A DNA stretch of 64,000 bases from assembly GCA_963742715.1 (NCBI GenBank), contig CAVUMR010000002.1, forward strand, positions 2,418,001 to 2,482,000, in the 5' to 3' direction. Below the pieces are notes generated by a model, which had not been told where the DNA came from, did no database searches, and saw only the letters and a program-made list of their open reading frames with translations. Shown here piece by piece: positions 44,781 to 54,073 of the stretch; the stretch's first letter is position 1; each line of letters begins with the position of its first letter. The stretch comes from CAVUMR01 sp963742715. Lineage in GTDB: Bacteria > Actinomycetota > Actinomycetes > Mycobacteriales > Micromonosporaceae. Both the position numbers and the translations under genes were made by a program.

Positions 44781-45989
44781 GTGAGACGGGCTACGGGCAC
44801 CCAGGCGGCCATTACCCCGGACCGGCACACACCGGACCGGTACCCGACAGCGGCCAGCAGTTGGCGGGCCGCGGTCGCGCTGATCGCGGTGTTCGTGGTC
44901 GCCGGCTGCGCGTTCGGGCCGCCGAGCGACGACGAGACCGGCTCACCGCCCCAGCTGCCGACGCCGTCCGCGTCGTCGCCATCGGCGAGTGGAGACGACG
45001 AGGGCGGGGCGGCCGCCCAGGTGATCGCCAAGAACCTGGCCGTGCCGTGGGGCATCGCCTTCCTGCCGGACGACACCGCGCTGGTCACCGAGCGGGACAG
45101 CAAGCGGATCCTCAAGATCGACCCGCACAACGGCCGGGTGACGCCGGTACAGACGATCGACCAGGCGGTACCGGCGGGCGAGGGCGGCCTGCTCGGCATC
45201 GCGGTCTCCCCGAAGTACGCGCAGGACAAGACCGTCTTCGTCTACTACTCGACCGCGACCGACAACCGGATCGCGAAACTGCGCCTCGGCGGTGCCCCGC
45301 AGCCGATCGTCACCGGCATCCCGCACTCCGGCATCCACAACGGCGGCCGGCTCGCCTTCGGCCCGGACGGCTACCTGTACGCCAGTACCGGCGACGGCTC
45401 GGATCGGGCACGCTCGCAGGACCGGGGGAACCTGGCCGGGAAGATCCTCCGGATGACGCCGGCCGGGAAGCCGGCGCCGGGCAACCCGTTCCCGAACTCG
45501 CTGATCTACTCGTACGGCCACCGCAACGTGCAGGGTCTCGCCTGGGACCGGCAGAAACGGCTGTACGCGACCGAGTACGGCCAGAACACCTGGGACGAGT
45601 TGAACCTGATCCAGGCCGGGAAGAACTACGGCTGGCCGACGACCGAGGGCATCGCGCACAACCCGAAGTTCGTGGACCCGATCGTGGCCTGGAAGCCGGC
45701 CGAGGCGTCCTGCAGCGGCGTGGCGATCGTGGAGAACATGCTCGTCGTCGGCTGCCTCAAGGGCGAACGGCTGTGGCTCGTGCAGCTCAACGGACGAGGC
45801 GGCACGCTCGGCGCACCGGCCGCGGCGCTGGTCGGCCAGTACGGTCGGCTGCGCACCGTGATCCGCGCCCCGGACGGGACGTTGTGGGTGAGCACATCGA
45901 ACAAGGACGGACGCGGCACTCCCAAGCCGGAGGACGACAGGATCCTGCGGATCACGCTGTCCGGCAGCGGTGGCGCCGGCAAGAGCTGA
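44781..45989 (+). CDS. PQQ-dependent sugar dehydrogenase-like lipoprotein
   Basis: A secreted beta-propeller of the glucose/sorbosone dehydrogenase family. A lipobox, VVAGC, places the lipidated cysteine at about residue 43 after a hydrophobic stretch, so it should be a cell-surface lipoprotein. Landmarks are AVPWGIAFLPDDTALVTERD, GEGGLLGIAVSPKY, HNGGRLAFGPDGYLYASTGD and YSYGHRNVQGLAWD. It is 402 residues. Enzyme activity needs PQQ, whose synthesis genes are not seen here; many family members have unproven activity. Confidence 0.88.
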   Translation: MRRATGTQAAITPDRHTPDRYPTAASSWRAAVALIAVFVVAGCAFGPPSDDETGSPPQLPTPSASSPSASGDDEGGAAAQVIAKNLAVPWGIAFLPDDTALVTERDSKRILKIDPHNGRVTPVQTIDQAVPAGEGGLLGIAVSPKYAQDKTVFVYYSTATDNRIAKLRLGGAPQPIVTGIPHSGIHNGGRLAFGPDGYLYASTGDGSDRARSQDRGNLAGKILRMTPAGKPAPGNPFPNSLIYSYGHRNVQGLAWDRQKRLYATEYGQNTWDELNLIQAGKNYGWPTTEGIAHNPKFVDPIVAWKPAEASCSGVAIVENMLVVGCLKGERLWLVQLNGRGGTLGAPAAALVGQYGRLRTVIRAPDGTLWVSTSNKDGRGTPKPEDDRILRITLSGSGGAGKS

Positions 45990-46145
45990 CCGGCCGCTGG
46001 CCCGCTAGGCTCCGCGCCGGTGCATCGCGCCGCCGCGTGCGGGCCGGCCGGCCACCCGACGCGCTGACCAGCGCGAACAACCAGTTTTCGGGTACCGGCG
46101 GGCGCCGCGGGACGGGCTCCTCGCGGCGCAGGGGAAGATGGACGA

Positions 46146-48055
46146 ATGTCCGACGCCCCGCGCAGCGAGCCGGACCCGACCGGGCCGGACGCTGACCACA
46201 CCGGGGCCGACGCCAGCCACACCGGGCCGGACGCCAGCCACACCGGGCCGGACGCCAGCCACACCGGGCCGGACGCCAGCCACACCGGGCCGGACGCTGG
46301 CCACACGGGGCACCGGCTGCGCCGGGCGCGACTCACGCTGCACCAGGTCCGGCAGGGTACGGGTCGCGCGATCGGTACGGTCGGGCACACCTTCAGCACC
46401 GCCGGCCACGCGGTCGGCCGGGCACGCCACGCGATCGGGCCGGCCGGCCACGCGCTGCGGCCGGCGGCACACGCGCTGGGCCGGACCGGACACGCGCTCA
46501 GCCACCTCGGACACGCGGTCATCCACGCGCACTGGCGGCGCATCGGCCGCGGCGCGGGGTACGGCGTCGCGGTGGTGGCGGTCTCGCTGGTCGGCATCGT
46601 GCTGGGGCTGCTGGTCGGTGGTACCACCCCGCAGGACGTCGGCCCGTTCCAGGCCAGTTTCTCCGTCCAGCCCTCGTGGTCCGGGGACACCGACGTGTCG
46701 ATGCCGCCGCTCGGCTCGCTGATCGTGAACAGCCACGACGGTCCGGCGCACCTGTCGGTACGGCTCGGCTCACTGGACCAGCGGCGCACCGAGCAGCTCG
46801 TCGCCGACCCGAGCGGCATCGCCAACGCCAGTGCCAGCGCGATCGACGACGTACAGCGCGGGATCACCCGACTGGTGGTCCAGTCGACCGGCGCGGCTCT
46901 GCTGGGCGCGCTGGTACTGGCCGCGCTGATCTTCCGCCGGATGAAGACCACCGCCTGGGCCGGCGTGACCGCCCTGTGCGTCCTCGGCGGTACCGCGGTG
47001 TGGACCGGCTCGACCCTGCACCCGCAGGCCATCGAGGAGCCGCGGTACGAGGGACTCCTGGTCAACGCGCCCACCGTCGTGGGTAACGCGCGGCGGATCG
47101 CCAGCCGGTACGACGAGTACAGCGCCGAACTGCAGCGGCTGGTACGCAACGTGAGTGAGCTCTACACCACGGTGTCGACGCTGCCGGTGTACGAGCCGTC
47201 GGACGGTACGACCAAGGTGCTGCACGTGTCCGACCTGCACCTGAACCCGAGCTCGTGGGACGTGATCCGCGACCGTCGTACAGCAGTTCGGCATCGACAT
47301 CGTGGTGGACACCGGCGACATCGTCGACTGGGGCTCCAGCCAGGAGGACCGGTACGTCGACAACGTCGCACGGCTGGACGTCCCGTACGTCTACGTCCGG
47401 GGCAACCACGACTCGCTGGCGACCGAGGCGGCGGTGCGGGACGCGGGCGCCGTGGTACTCGACGACGAGGTCCGACCGTGCGCGGGCTGACGTTCGCCGG
47501 CATCGGGGACCCGCGGTTCACCCCGGACAAGGAGTCGTCGCCGGCGAACTCCAAGGACGCCCAGTTGGCCGGCCGGGGTCTCACCGCGACCGGCGAGGCG
47601 CTGGCCCGGCGGATCAGGGCGAACAAGCTCCCGGTGGACATCGGGCTGGTACACGACCCGGCCGCCGCCCTGCCGCTGGACGGCAGTTGCCCGCTGGTAC
47701 TGGCCGGGCACACCCACTCCCGCCAGGTCCGCACCCTGCCGAACGGTACGTTTCTGCAGGTGGAGGGCTCGACCGGCGGTGCCGGGCTGCGTGGCCTGGA
47801 GAAGGACGACGGCCCGCTGCCGCTGGAGATGTCGGTCCTCTACTTCGGGCCGGACAAGCTGCTGCAGGCGTACGACACATCACCGTCGGCGGTACCGGCC
47901 GTTCCGAGGTGACGCTCGAGCGGCACATCGTTGACGACGCGGTACGGCCCACCCCGTCGAGCAGTCCACCGGCCGGCACCGACGGCGGCAGCTCGGGTGG
48001 CACCGGCCCGCGCGGCGCCACCCCGTCCAGCAGTCCCTCCGCTACCGGCCGCTGA
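46146..48055 (+). CDS. Membrane metallophosphoesterase, frameshifted by likely sequence errors
   Basis: A metal-dependent phosphoesterase. An N-terminal repeat region (46188-46313) is followed by membrane helices near residues 140-165, 260-275 and 280-298, then the catalytic domain: VLHVSDLHLNP (DxH), DTGDIVDWG (GDxxD), GNHD and AGHTHSRQV. The GDxxD and GNHD motifs lie in a different frame (about 47302-47490), and the C-terminal part from about 47878 in a third. Three indels (near 47273, 47480 and 47878) explain this, and removing them gives 1911 bases, exactly 637 codons. The two frames are both open, so the gene looks intact but misread. Its substrate is unknown. Confidence 0.8.
46188..46313 (+). 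repeat. 21-base in-frame tandem repeat, six units
   Basis: Six 21-base units encode DASHTGP and variants (the first DADHTGA, the last DAGHTGH). The four middle copies are identical in DNA, so expansion is recent. The product is a His- and Asp-rich cytoplasmic N-terminus, possibly flexible. Confidence 0.85.
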
Positions 48056-48065
48056 GCCGGGCGGG

Positions 48066-49580
48066 TCAGCTCGCCCCGAGGCGGGACAGGATCAGCTCGC
48101 GGACCGTCTTGGCGTCCGCCTGGCCGCGGGTGGTCTTCATGACCGCGCCGACCAGCGCGCCGGCCGCGGCGACCTTGCCGTCGCGGATCTTCTCCGCGAC
48201 GTCCGGGTTCGCCGCGATCGCCTCGTCGACGGCCGCGGTGAGCGCGCCGGTGTCGGAGACGACCTCCAGCCCGCGGGCGGCCATGACCTGCGGCCGGGCG
48301 CCCTCGCCGGCCACGACGCCCTCCAGCACGGTACGGGCCAGCTTGTCGTTGAGCTTGCCGGCGTCGACCAGCCTCTGCAGCTCGGCGACCTGCGCCGGGG
48401 TGACGCCGAGCGCGGCCAGCTCGACACCGGTCTCGTTGGCGCGGCGGGCCAGCTCGCCCAGCCACCACTTGCGGGCCGCCTCCGGCGTCGCGCCGGCCGC
48501 GACGGTCTCCTCGATCAGCTCGACCGCGCCGGCGTTGGTCACCGACTGCATGTCCAGGTCGGACAGGCCCCACTCGGCCTGCAGCCGGACCCGCCGGTGC
48601 ACGCCGGCAGCTCCGGCAGGGCCGCCTTCAGCTCCGCCACCCACGCCGGGTCCGGCGCGAGCGGCACCAGGTCGGGCTCCGGGAAGTACCGGTAGTCGGT
48701 CGCGGTCTCCTTGCTGCGGCCCGGACGTGGTGTCGCCGGTGTCCTCGTGGAAGTGCCGGGTCTCCTGGATGATCCGGCCGCCCGCGTCGAGCACGGCGGC
48801 CTGCCGGATGATCTCCGACGCGGACCGCGCGCTCGACGCTGCGCAGCGAGTTGACGTTCTTGGTCTCGGTACGGGTGCCCCACTCGCTCGCCCGGCAGGT
48901 TCAGCGAGGTGTTCACGTCGCAGCGCAGCGAGCCCTGCTCCATCCGCACGTCGGAGACGTCCAGCGCGCGGATGACGTCGCGCAGCTCGGTGACGTACGC
49001 CCGGGCCACCTCCGGCGCCAGCGCGCCGATGCCCGGGACCGGCTTGGTGACGATCTCGACCAGCGGGATGCCGGCCCGGTTGTAGTCGACCAGCGACTCG
49101 GTCGCGCCGTGGATGCGGCCGGTGGCGCCGCCGACGTGCAGCGTCTTGCCGGTGTCCTCCTCCAGGTGCACCCGCTCGATACCGATGCGGACCCTGGTCG
49201 CCCCGCTCGCCGTCGACCTCGACGTCGAGGTAGCCGTCGACGCACAGCGGCTCGTCGTACTGGCTGATCTGGAAGTTCTTCGGCATGTCCGGGTAGAAGT
49301 AGTTCTTCCGCGCGAACCGGCACCAGGTCGCGATCGAGCAGTTGAGCGCCAGGCCGATCCGGATGGTCGCCTCGATGGCGGCCTTGTTGGCCACCGGCAG
49401 CGCGCCGGGCAGGCCCAGGCACACCGGGCACACCTGGGTGTTCGGCTCGGCACCGAACTCGGTCGGGCAGCCGCAGAACATCTTGGTCTTCGTGCCCAGC
49501 TCGACGTGCGTCTCCAGCCCGATCACCGGCTCGTAGCGGGTGAGCACGTCGTCGTAGCTGGGCAGGGTCAGGGTGGTCAC
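48066..49580 (-). CDS. gatB: Asp/Glu-tRNA amidotransferase subunit B, several frameshifts
   Basis: GatB activates Glu-tRNA-Gln for amidation. The N-terminus, MTTLTLPSYDDVLTRYEPVI and GLETHVELGTKTKMFCGCP, is perfect. The rest is spread over frames: VRIGIERVHLEEDTGKTLHV, then EWGTRTETKNVNSLRSVERA, then EIIRQAAVLDAGG, then SKETATDYRYFPEPDLVPLA, then LQAEWGLSDLDMQSV and the C-terminal domain. Four single-base insertions (near 49200, 48887, 48820, 48720) and one deletion (near 48600) explain all jumps and leave 1515 bases in frame. An essential gene would not decay this way, so errors in the sequence are likely. Start is GTG at 49580. Confidence 0.88.
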   Translation of the reverse strand: MTTLTLPSYDDVLTRYEPVIGLETHVELGTKTKMFCGCPTEFGAEPNTQVCPVCLGLPGALPVANKAAIEATIRIGLALNCSIATWCRFARKNYFYPDMPKNFQISQYDEPLCVDGYLDVEVDGERGDQGPHRYRAGAPGGGHRQDAARRRRHRPHPRRDRVAGRLQPGRHPAGRDRHQAGPGHRRAGAGGGPGVRHRAARRHPRAGRLRRADGAGLAALRREHLAEPAGRASGAPVPRPRTSTRCAASSARSASEIIRQAAVLDAGGRIIQETRHFHEDTGDTTSGPQQGDRDRLPVLPGARPGAARAGPGVGGGAEGGPAGAAGVHRRVRLQAEWGLSDLDMQSVTNAGAVELIEETVAAGATPEAARKWWLGELARRANETGVELAALGVTPAQVAELQRLVDAGKLNDKLARTVLEGVVAGEGARPQVMAARGLEVVSDTGALTAAVDEAIAANPDVAEKIRDGKVAAAGALVGAVMKTTRGQADAKTVRELILSRLGAS

Positions 49581-49614
49581 TTCACGGCCTCCGAGATCTC
49601 CGGCGCCTGGTCGG

Positions 49615-51095
49615 TCAGGCGCGGGTCCCGACGGCGGACTCCAGCGCGGCGGCGACCCGGTACATCCGGTCGTCGGCCATGGTCGGCGCCATCACCTGCA
49701 ACCCGACCGGCAGCCCCTCGGACAGCCCGCACGGCACCGAGATCGCCGGCCCGCCGTACAGGTTGGTCGGGATCGTGAACAGGTCGGCCAGGTACATCTG
49801 GTACGGGTCGGAGGTGCGCGCGCCGAACGGGAACGCCACGAACGGCGTGGTCGGCGAGACCAGCACGTCGACCTGCTCGAACGCCGCGGTGAAGTCCCGC
49901 GTGATCAGCGTGCGCACCTTCTGCGCCTGGCCGTAGTAGGCGTCGTAGTAGCCGGTGGACAGCGCGTACGTGCCGAGCATGATCCGGCGCTTGACCTCGG
50001 GGCCGAAGCCGGCCTCCCGGGTCAGCGACATGACCTCCTCCAGCGAGCGCATCGCCGTCGTCGCCGACCCGCAGGCCGTACCGGACGCCGTCGAACCGGG
50101 CCAGGTTGGACGAGCACTCGCTCGGCGCGATCAGGTAGTAGGCCGGCAGCGCGTACTCGAAGTGCGGGCAGGACACCTCGACCACCTCGGCGCCGAGCTT
50201 GGCCAGCGCGTCGACCGCCTCGCGGAACGCCGCCATCACGCCCGGCTCGGCGCCCTCGCCGGCGAACTCGCGTGACCAGGCCCGAGCCGCACGCCGGTCA
50301 GGTCGCCGGCGGCACCGCGCCGGGCCGCCTCGACGACCGGCGGCACCGGCTGCGGGATCGAGGTCGAGTCGCGCGGGTCGTGCCCGGCGATCACCTCGTG
50401 CAGCAGTGCGGCGTCGAGCACCGTACGCGCGCACGGGCCGGGGGTGTCCAGCGAGGACGAGAAGGCGATCAGGCCGTACCGGGAGGTGCCGCCGTAGGTC
50501 GGCTTCGCGCCGACCGTGCCGGTGACCGCGCCGGGCTGCCGGATCGAGCCGCCGGTGTCGGTGCCGATCGCCAGCGGCGCCTCGTACGCCGGCCACCGCG
50601 GCCGCGCTGCCGCCGCCGCGAGCCGCCCGGGATGCGGCCCAGGTCCCACGGGTTGTGCGTCGGGCCGTAGGCCGAGTACTCGGTGGACGAGCCCATCGCG
50701 AACTCGTCCATGTTGGTCTTGCCGAGGATCACCGTGCCGGCCGCGCGCAGCCGCTCGCACGATCGTCGCGTCGTACGGCGGGCGCCAGCCCTCGAGGATC
50801 TTCGAGCCCGCGGTGGTCGGCACGCCCCGGGTGGCCAGCACGTCCTTGACCGCGACCGGCACCCCGGCCAGCGGGCCGAGCGGCTCCCCGGCCGCGCGTC
50901 GCTCGTCCACCGCGGCTGCCGCGGCGAGCGCGCCGTCGGCGTCGACGTGCAGGAACGCGTGCACCCGGTCGTCGACCGCGGCGATCCGGTCGAGATGCGC
51001 CCGCGTGACCTCGACCGCGGAGACCTCCCCGACGCGACCAGCGCGGCGAGCTCGGCCGCGGTCCGGGTAGTCAGTTCGGCACCGGTGTCGGCCAT
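49615..51095 (-). CDS. gatA: Glu-tRNA amidotransferase subunit A, several frameshifts
   Basis: GatA releases ammonia from glutamine for GatB. The ATG at 51095 lies just past the gatC stop. Family segments appear in successive frames: VAVKDVLATRGVPTTAGSKIL, then LGKTNMDEFAMGSSTEYSAY, then SIRQPGAVTGTVGAKPTYGG and RYGLIAFSSSLDT, REFAGEGAEPGVMAAFREAV, and the final MRSLEEVMSLTREAGFGPE. The amidase Ser-cis-Ser-Lys residues fall in these parts. At least five indels are needed, near 51035, 50757, 50590, 50275 and 50055. The clustering with gatB and gatC errors speaks for assembly problems over a pseudogene. Confidence 0.87.
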
Positions 51096-51097
51096 GC

Positions 51098-51398
51098 TCA
51101 CGCCTCCTCGTCCAGGATCCGCGGCACCCGGAACCGGTCGTCCTCGGCCGTCCGGCGCGCCGGCCAGCGCGTCGTCCCGGTCGAGGCACGGCCGCGGCAC
51201 GTCCTCGCGCAGCACGTTCGTCAGCGGCACCGAGTGCGAGGTCGGCGGGATGTCCGCGGCGGTGACCTCGCCGACCCGCGCGACCGACTGGAGGATCACG
51301 TCGAGCTGGCCGGCGAACGTGTCGAGCTCCTCCTCGGTGACGGCGAGCCGCGACAGGCGCGCGAGATGCGCGACCTCCTCGCGGGAGATGGCGGACAT
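51098..51398 (-). CDS. gatC: Glu-tRNA amidotransferase subunit C, one frameshift
   Basis: The small GatC subunit stabilises the GatAB complex. It starts MSAISREEVAHLARLSRLAV with the typical FAGQLDVILQSVARVGEV. Near 51152 one extra G/C pair shifts the frame; removing it gives a C-terminal end of FRVPRILDEEA and a TGA at 51098-51100, and leaves exactly 300 bases. gatA starts three bases further on. First gene of gatCAB on the minus strand. Confidence 0.9.
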
Positions 51399-51761
51399 CG
51401 ACTGCTCCCTTGATCAACTATTTGCGGCCCGGTACAGCTGCCGTAGGACCCGCGGAGATGGCCGGGCGAGCCGGCACGAGGTGTCCGACCCGGGCCGTCG
51501 ACCGGCTGCCCGGCACCGGCCGGACGACCCACCGCGGGTGCCCGGTACGGGCCGGACGCCTCACCGCGAGCCTGGCACGCGCCGGGTGACCCGGGCGAGT
51601 CTATTGCGGCCGGGTGGCACCGACGTCACCGACGGGGCAATCCGGCCGGCGAGCCCTCGAACCGGTTGCCGCGGGCAGCCCGCGAGGGTCCCGGGGCCGA
51701 CCCGCCGTACCGGAGCGCGGATTCCCTCAGAACCGGACGCTTTCTGCCGAGTGGCCGGGGC
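51399..51761. other. Divergent promoter region of gatCAB and the chemosensory operon
   Basis: About 360 bases of GC-rich DNA, no gene seen. The gatC promoter should lie at the left and the MCP operon promoter at the right. I see no clear flagellar-type (FliA/WhiG) promoter before the MCP gene. Confidence 0.5.
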
Positions 51762-53681
51762 ATGGGTGTTAAAGCAGGTGCTCCAGCGGCTCCCGGCCAA
51801 CCCGGGGACGCGTCCCGGAACCGGACCCGGCGCCTGGGGCGTGGACTCACCGGACGCTTCGCCGTACGGCTGGCCGCCGGGATCCTGGTAGCCACGCTGC
51901 CGATGATGTTCGCGCTCGCCATCGTGCTGACCTCGGAGTCGTCCGCCAGCCTCACCGCCGCCGCCGAGGACAAGGGCGAGGCGCTGGCCCGGGCCGTGGC
52001 TCTGCGTACGGAGGCGTTCACCACCGACCGCCGGGGCGACCTGCACGTGATCGCCGCCCAGGCCGCCGACCACCCCGGCCGGGGCGCGCTGGTCGGCCTC
52101 GTCACCGACATCCACGAGGCGGTCGAGGCGTACTCGGTGATCGAGGTTGACGATCTGGCTGGTCGCGTACTGTCCGCCAGCCGGCCCGAGCACATCGACC
52201 CAGCCGGCGACGCGTGGTTCCGCACGGCCGCGTCCGGCCAGGAGGTGCTGACCTCACCGGTGTACGACGAAACGGACCAGCGGTTCGAGTGGATCATCGC
52301 GCAGCCGGTGCTGGACAGTCACGGCGCGCCCGTCGGGGTCGTGGTCGGCCGGCTCAGCAGCTCCGTACTCGCCCCCCTCCTCAATCCCGAACTTGACCGC
52401 GGCAGCGAGGTCGTGGTGGTCGGTGCGGACGGCGTCCTGATCTACGCCACCTCCACCGGCGAGGTGGCCTCGGACGCCGCCCTGATCGAGTCCGGCGCCC
52501 TGTCCACCAGGGTCGACAACGCCGGTACCCGCGCCGCCGCCTCCGGCCCGCCGGAGACGATCGGCCATCGCGCGTACCAGGACCTGCACGGCAACGACGT
52601 CATCGCGGGATTCGACGTCATCGACGAACTCGACTGGACGGTGCTGGCCCAGGAGTCCACCGAACTGGTGCTGGCGCCGGTGGCACAGGTACGCAGGCGG
52701 GCGCTGCTGCTGGTCGGGCTCGGCACTCTCCTCGCGCTCGCCTTCTCGGTGACCTTCGCCTGGCGTACCAACCGCCCGCTGCGCCGGCTGACCGAGGTGG
52801 CCCGACAGGTCACCACCGGCGCACTGGGAGCCAGGGTCGAACCGGCCGGCGCACAGGAGCTGGTGGCCCTCGGCACCTCGCTCAACGCGATGCTGGACAC
52901 CTGCGAAGGCCTGATCGGCCAGGTCTCCTCGGCCGGTCAGGAAGTGACCCGATCGGCCGCGGAGCTCTCGGCGTCCTCCGACGAGCTGGCCGCCACCACG
53001 ACCCAGCAGGCGGCCGCCATCACCGAGGCCTCGGCCACCACCGAGGAACTGGCCCGGGCGTCGGTCGCCATCGCCGACACCGTCGACGCGATGGCCCGCC
53101 AGACGGCCGACACCAAGGACGGGCTGGAACAGGCCGAGTCCGACATCCAGACGTCGTCCGACCGCACGTTGGCACTGGCCGGGCGGGTTCAGGACATCGA
53201 CGGGCTGCTGGACCTGATCAACGAGATCGCGGACCAGACGAACCTGCTCGCCCTCAACGCCGCGATCGAAGCCGCCCGGGCCGGTGAGGAGGGCCGCGGC
53301 TTCGCCGTGGTGGCCGAGGAGGTCCGCCGGCTGGCCGAGCGGTCCAAGGCCTCGGCCGGCAACATCGCCACCATCGTCGCCGCGGTGCGGGACGAGACCA
53401 ACGCCAGCGTCATGGCCATGGAGAAGGGGGCCAAGCAGATGCAGGCCGGCCTCGGCCTGCTGGAAGACGTCACCGACGCCACCGGGCAGGTCCGGCTGAC
53501 CACCCAGCAGCAGCGGCTGGCCACCTCCCAGGTGGTCGAGACCATGGAGCAGCTGACCGACGCCAGCCGGCAGGTCTCCGTCACGGCCCAGCAGATCGCG
53601 TCCGCGGCGGGCGACCTCGCCCAGCTGGCCGGCCACCTGGAGTCCAGCGCGGCCGGCGCCCGGCGCGAAAGCCTGCTGTGA
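51762..53681 (+). CDS. Methyl-accepting chemotaxis protein with extracellular Cache-like sensor
   Basis: The receptor of the operon, 639 residues. Membrane helix 1 is at about 30-55 (FAVRLAAGILVATLPMMFAL) and helix 2 at about 310-333. Between them an extracellular domain shows Cache-type segments (AYSVIEVDDLAGRVLSAS, DAWFRTAASGQ, QRFEWIIAQPVLDSHGAPVG). HAMP follows (RPLRRLTEVARQVTTGAL), then a long coiled coil whose hairpin tip, INEIADQTNLLALNAAIEAA, docks CheW and CheA. No C-terminal CheR tether is visible. By position and partners it would play the WspA role. Stop overlaps the next start as GTGA. Confidence 0.94.
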   Translation: MGVKAGAPAAPGQPGDASRNRTRRLGRGLTGRFAVRLAAGILVATLPMMFALAIVLTSESSASLTAAAEDKGEALARAVALRTEAFTTDRRGDLHVIAAQAADHPGRGALVGLVTDIHEAVEAYSVIEVDDLAGRVLSASRPEHIDPAGDAWFRTAASGQEVLTSPVYDETDQRFEWIIAQPVLDSHGAPVGVVVGRLSSSVLAPLLNPELDRGSEVVVVGADGVLIYATSTGEVASDAALIESGALSTRVDNAGTRAAASGPPETIGHRAYQDLHGNDVIAGFDVIDELDWTVLAQESTELVLAPVAQVRRRALLLVGLGTLLALAFSVTFAWRTNRPLRRLTEVARQVTTGALGARVEPAGAQELVALGTSLNAMLDTCEGLIGQVSSAGQEVTRSAAELSASSDELAATTTQQAAAITEASATTEELARASVAIADTVDAMARQTADTKDGLEQAESDIQTSSDRTLALAGRVQDIDGLLDLINEIADQTNLLALNAAIEAARAGEEGRGFAVVAEEVRRLAERSKASAGNIATIVAAVRDETNASVMAMEKGAKQMQAGLGLLEDVTDATGQVRLTTQQQRLATSQVVETMEQLTDASRQVSVTAQQIASAAGDLAQLAGHLESSAAGARRESLL

Positions 53682-54073
53682 CGGCCCCACCCCTGCCGGC
53701 GCTGCTGCTGCCGCTGGGGAACGATCACTACGCCGTACCGGCCCGGCTCGTCCGGGAGGTGGTGGCCGGACCCCGGCCGACCAGGCTCCCCACCGCACCG
53801 CAGTCGATCGTCGGCATGATCAACCTGCGCGGTGAGGTGGTGCCGCTGTTCGACACCACCGCCCTGTTGGGCCTCGGCCCGGGCCGTACGGCCGCGTTCG
53901 CCGCCGTGGTGCAGACCGCCCGCGGCCGTGCGGCGCTCGCCGTCGACGGCCTGCCGCACATCGCCGAACTGGTCGACCACGTCGGGCCGAGCGAGCTGCA
54001 CGGGACCGACGGGCGGTACGCCGTCGACGGCCACATCGCCGTACTGCTCGACGTCGAGCGGCTCATCCGATGA
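53678..54073 (+). CDS. cheW: CheW-type adaptor, first copy
   Basis: A 131-residue CheW-domain adaptor that links receptor and kinase. Typical blocks are YAVPARLVREVV, IVGMINLRGEVVPLFDTTALL and the closing strand HIAVLLDVERLI. The GTG at 53678 overlaps the MCP stop by four bases, and its stop overlaps cheA by four. In Wsp terms it corresponds to WspB or WspD. Confidence 0.93.
   Translation: MTAPPLPALLLPLGNDHYAVPARLVREVVAGPRPTRLPTAPQSIVGMINLRGEVVPLFDTTALLGLGPGRTAAFAAVVQTARGRAALAVDGLPHIAELVDHVGPSELHGTDGRYAVDGHIAVLLDVERLIR

Noticed and set aside
48066..51398. gatB, gatA and gatC as pseudogenes
   Set aside because: The frame jumps are many, tiny and self-correcting, and every conserved segment is present in some frame. 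Sequence errors explain this better than decay of a probably essential operon.
51699..51761. Flagellar-type (FliA/WhiG) promoter before the MCP gene
   Set aside because: GCCGAGTG near 51747 resembles the -10 element, but no TAAA-type -35 lies at the right distance.
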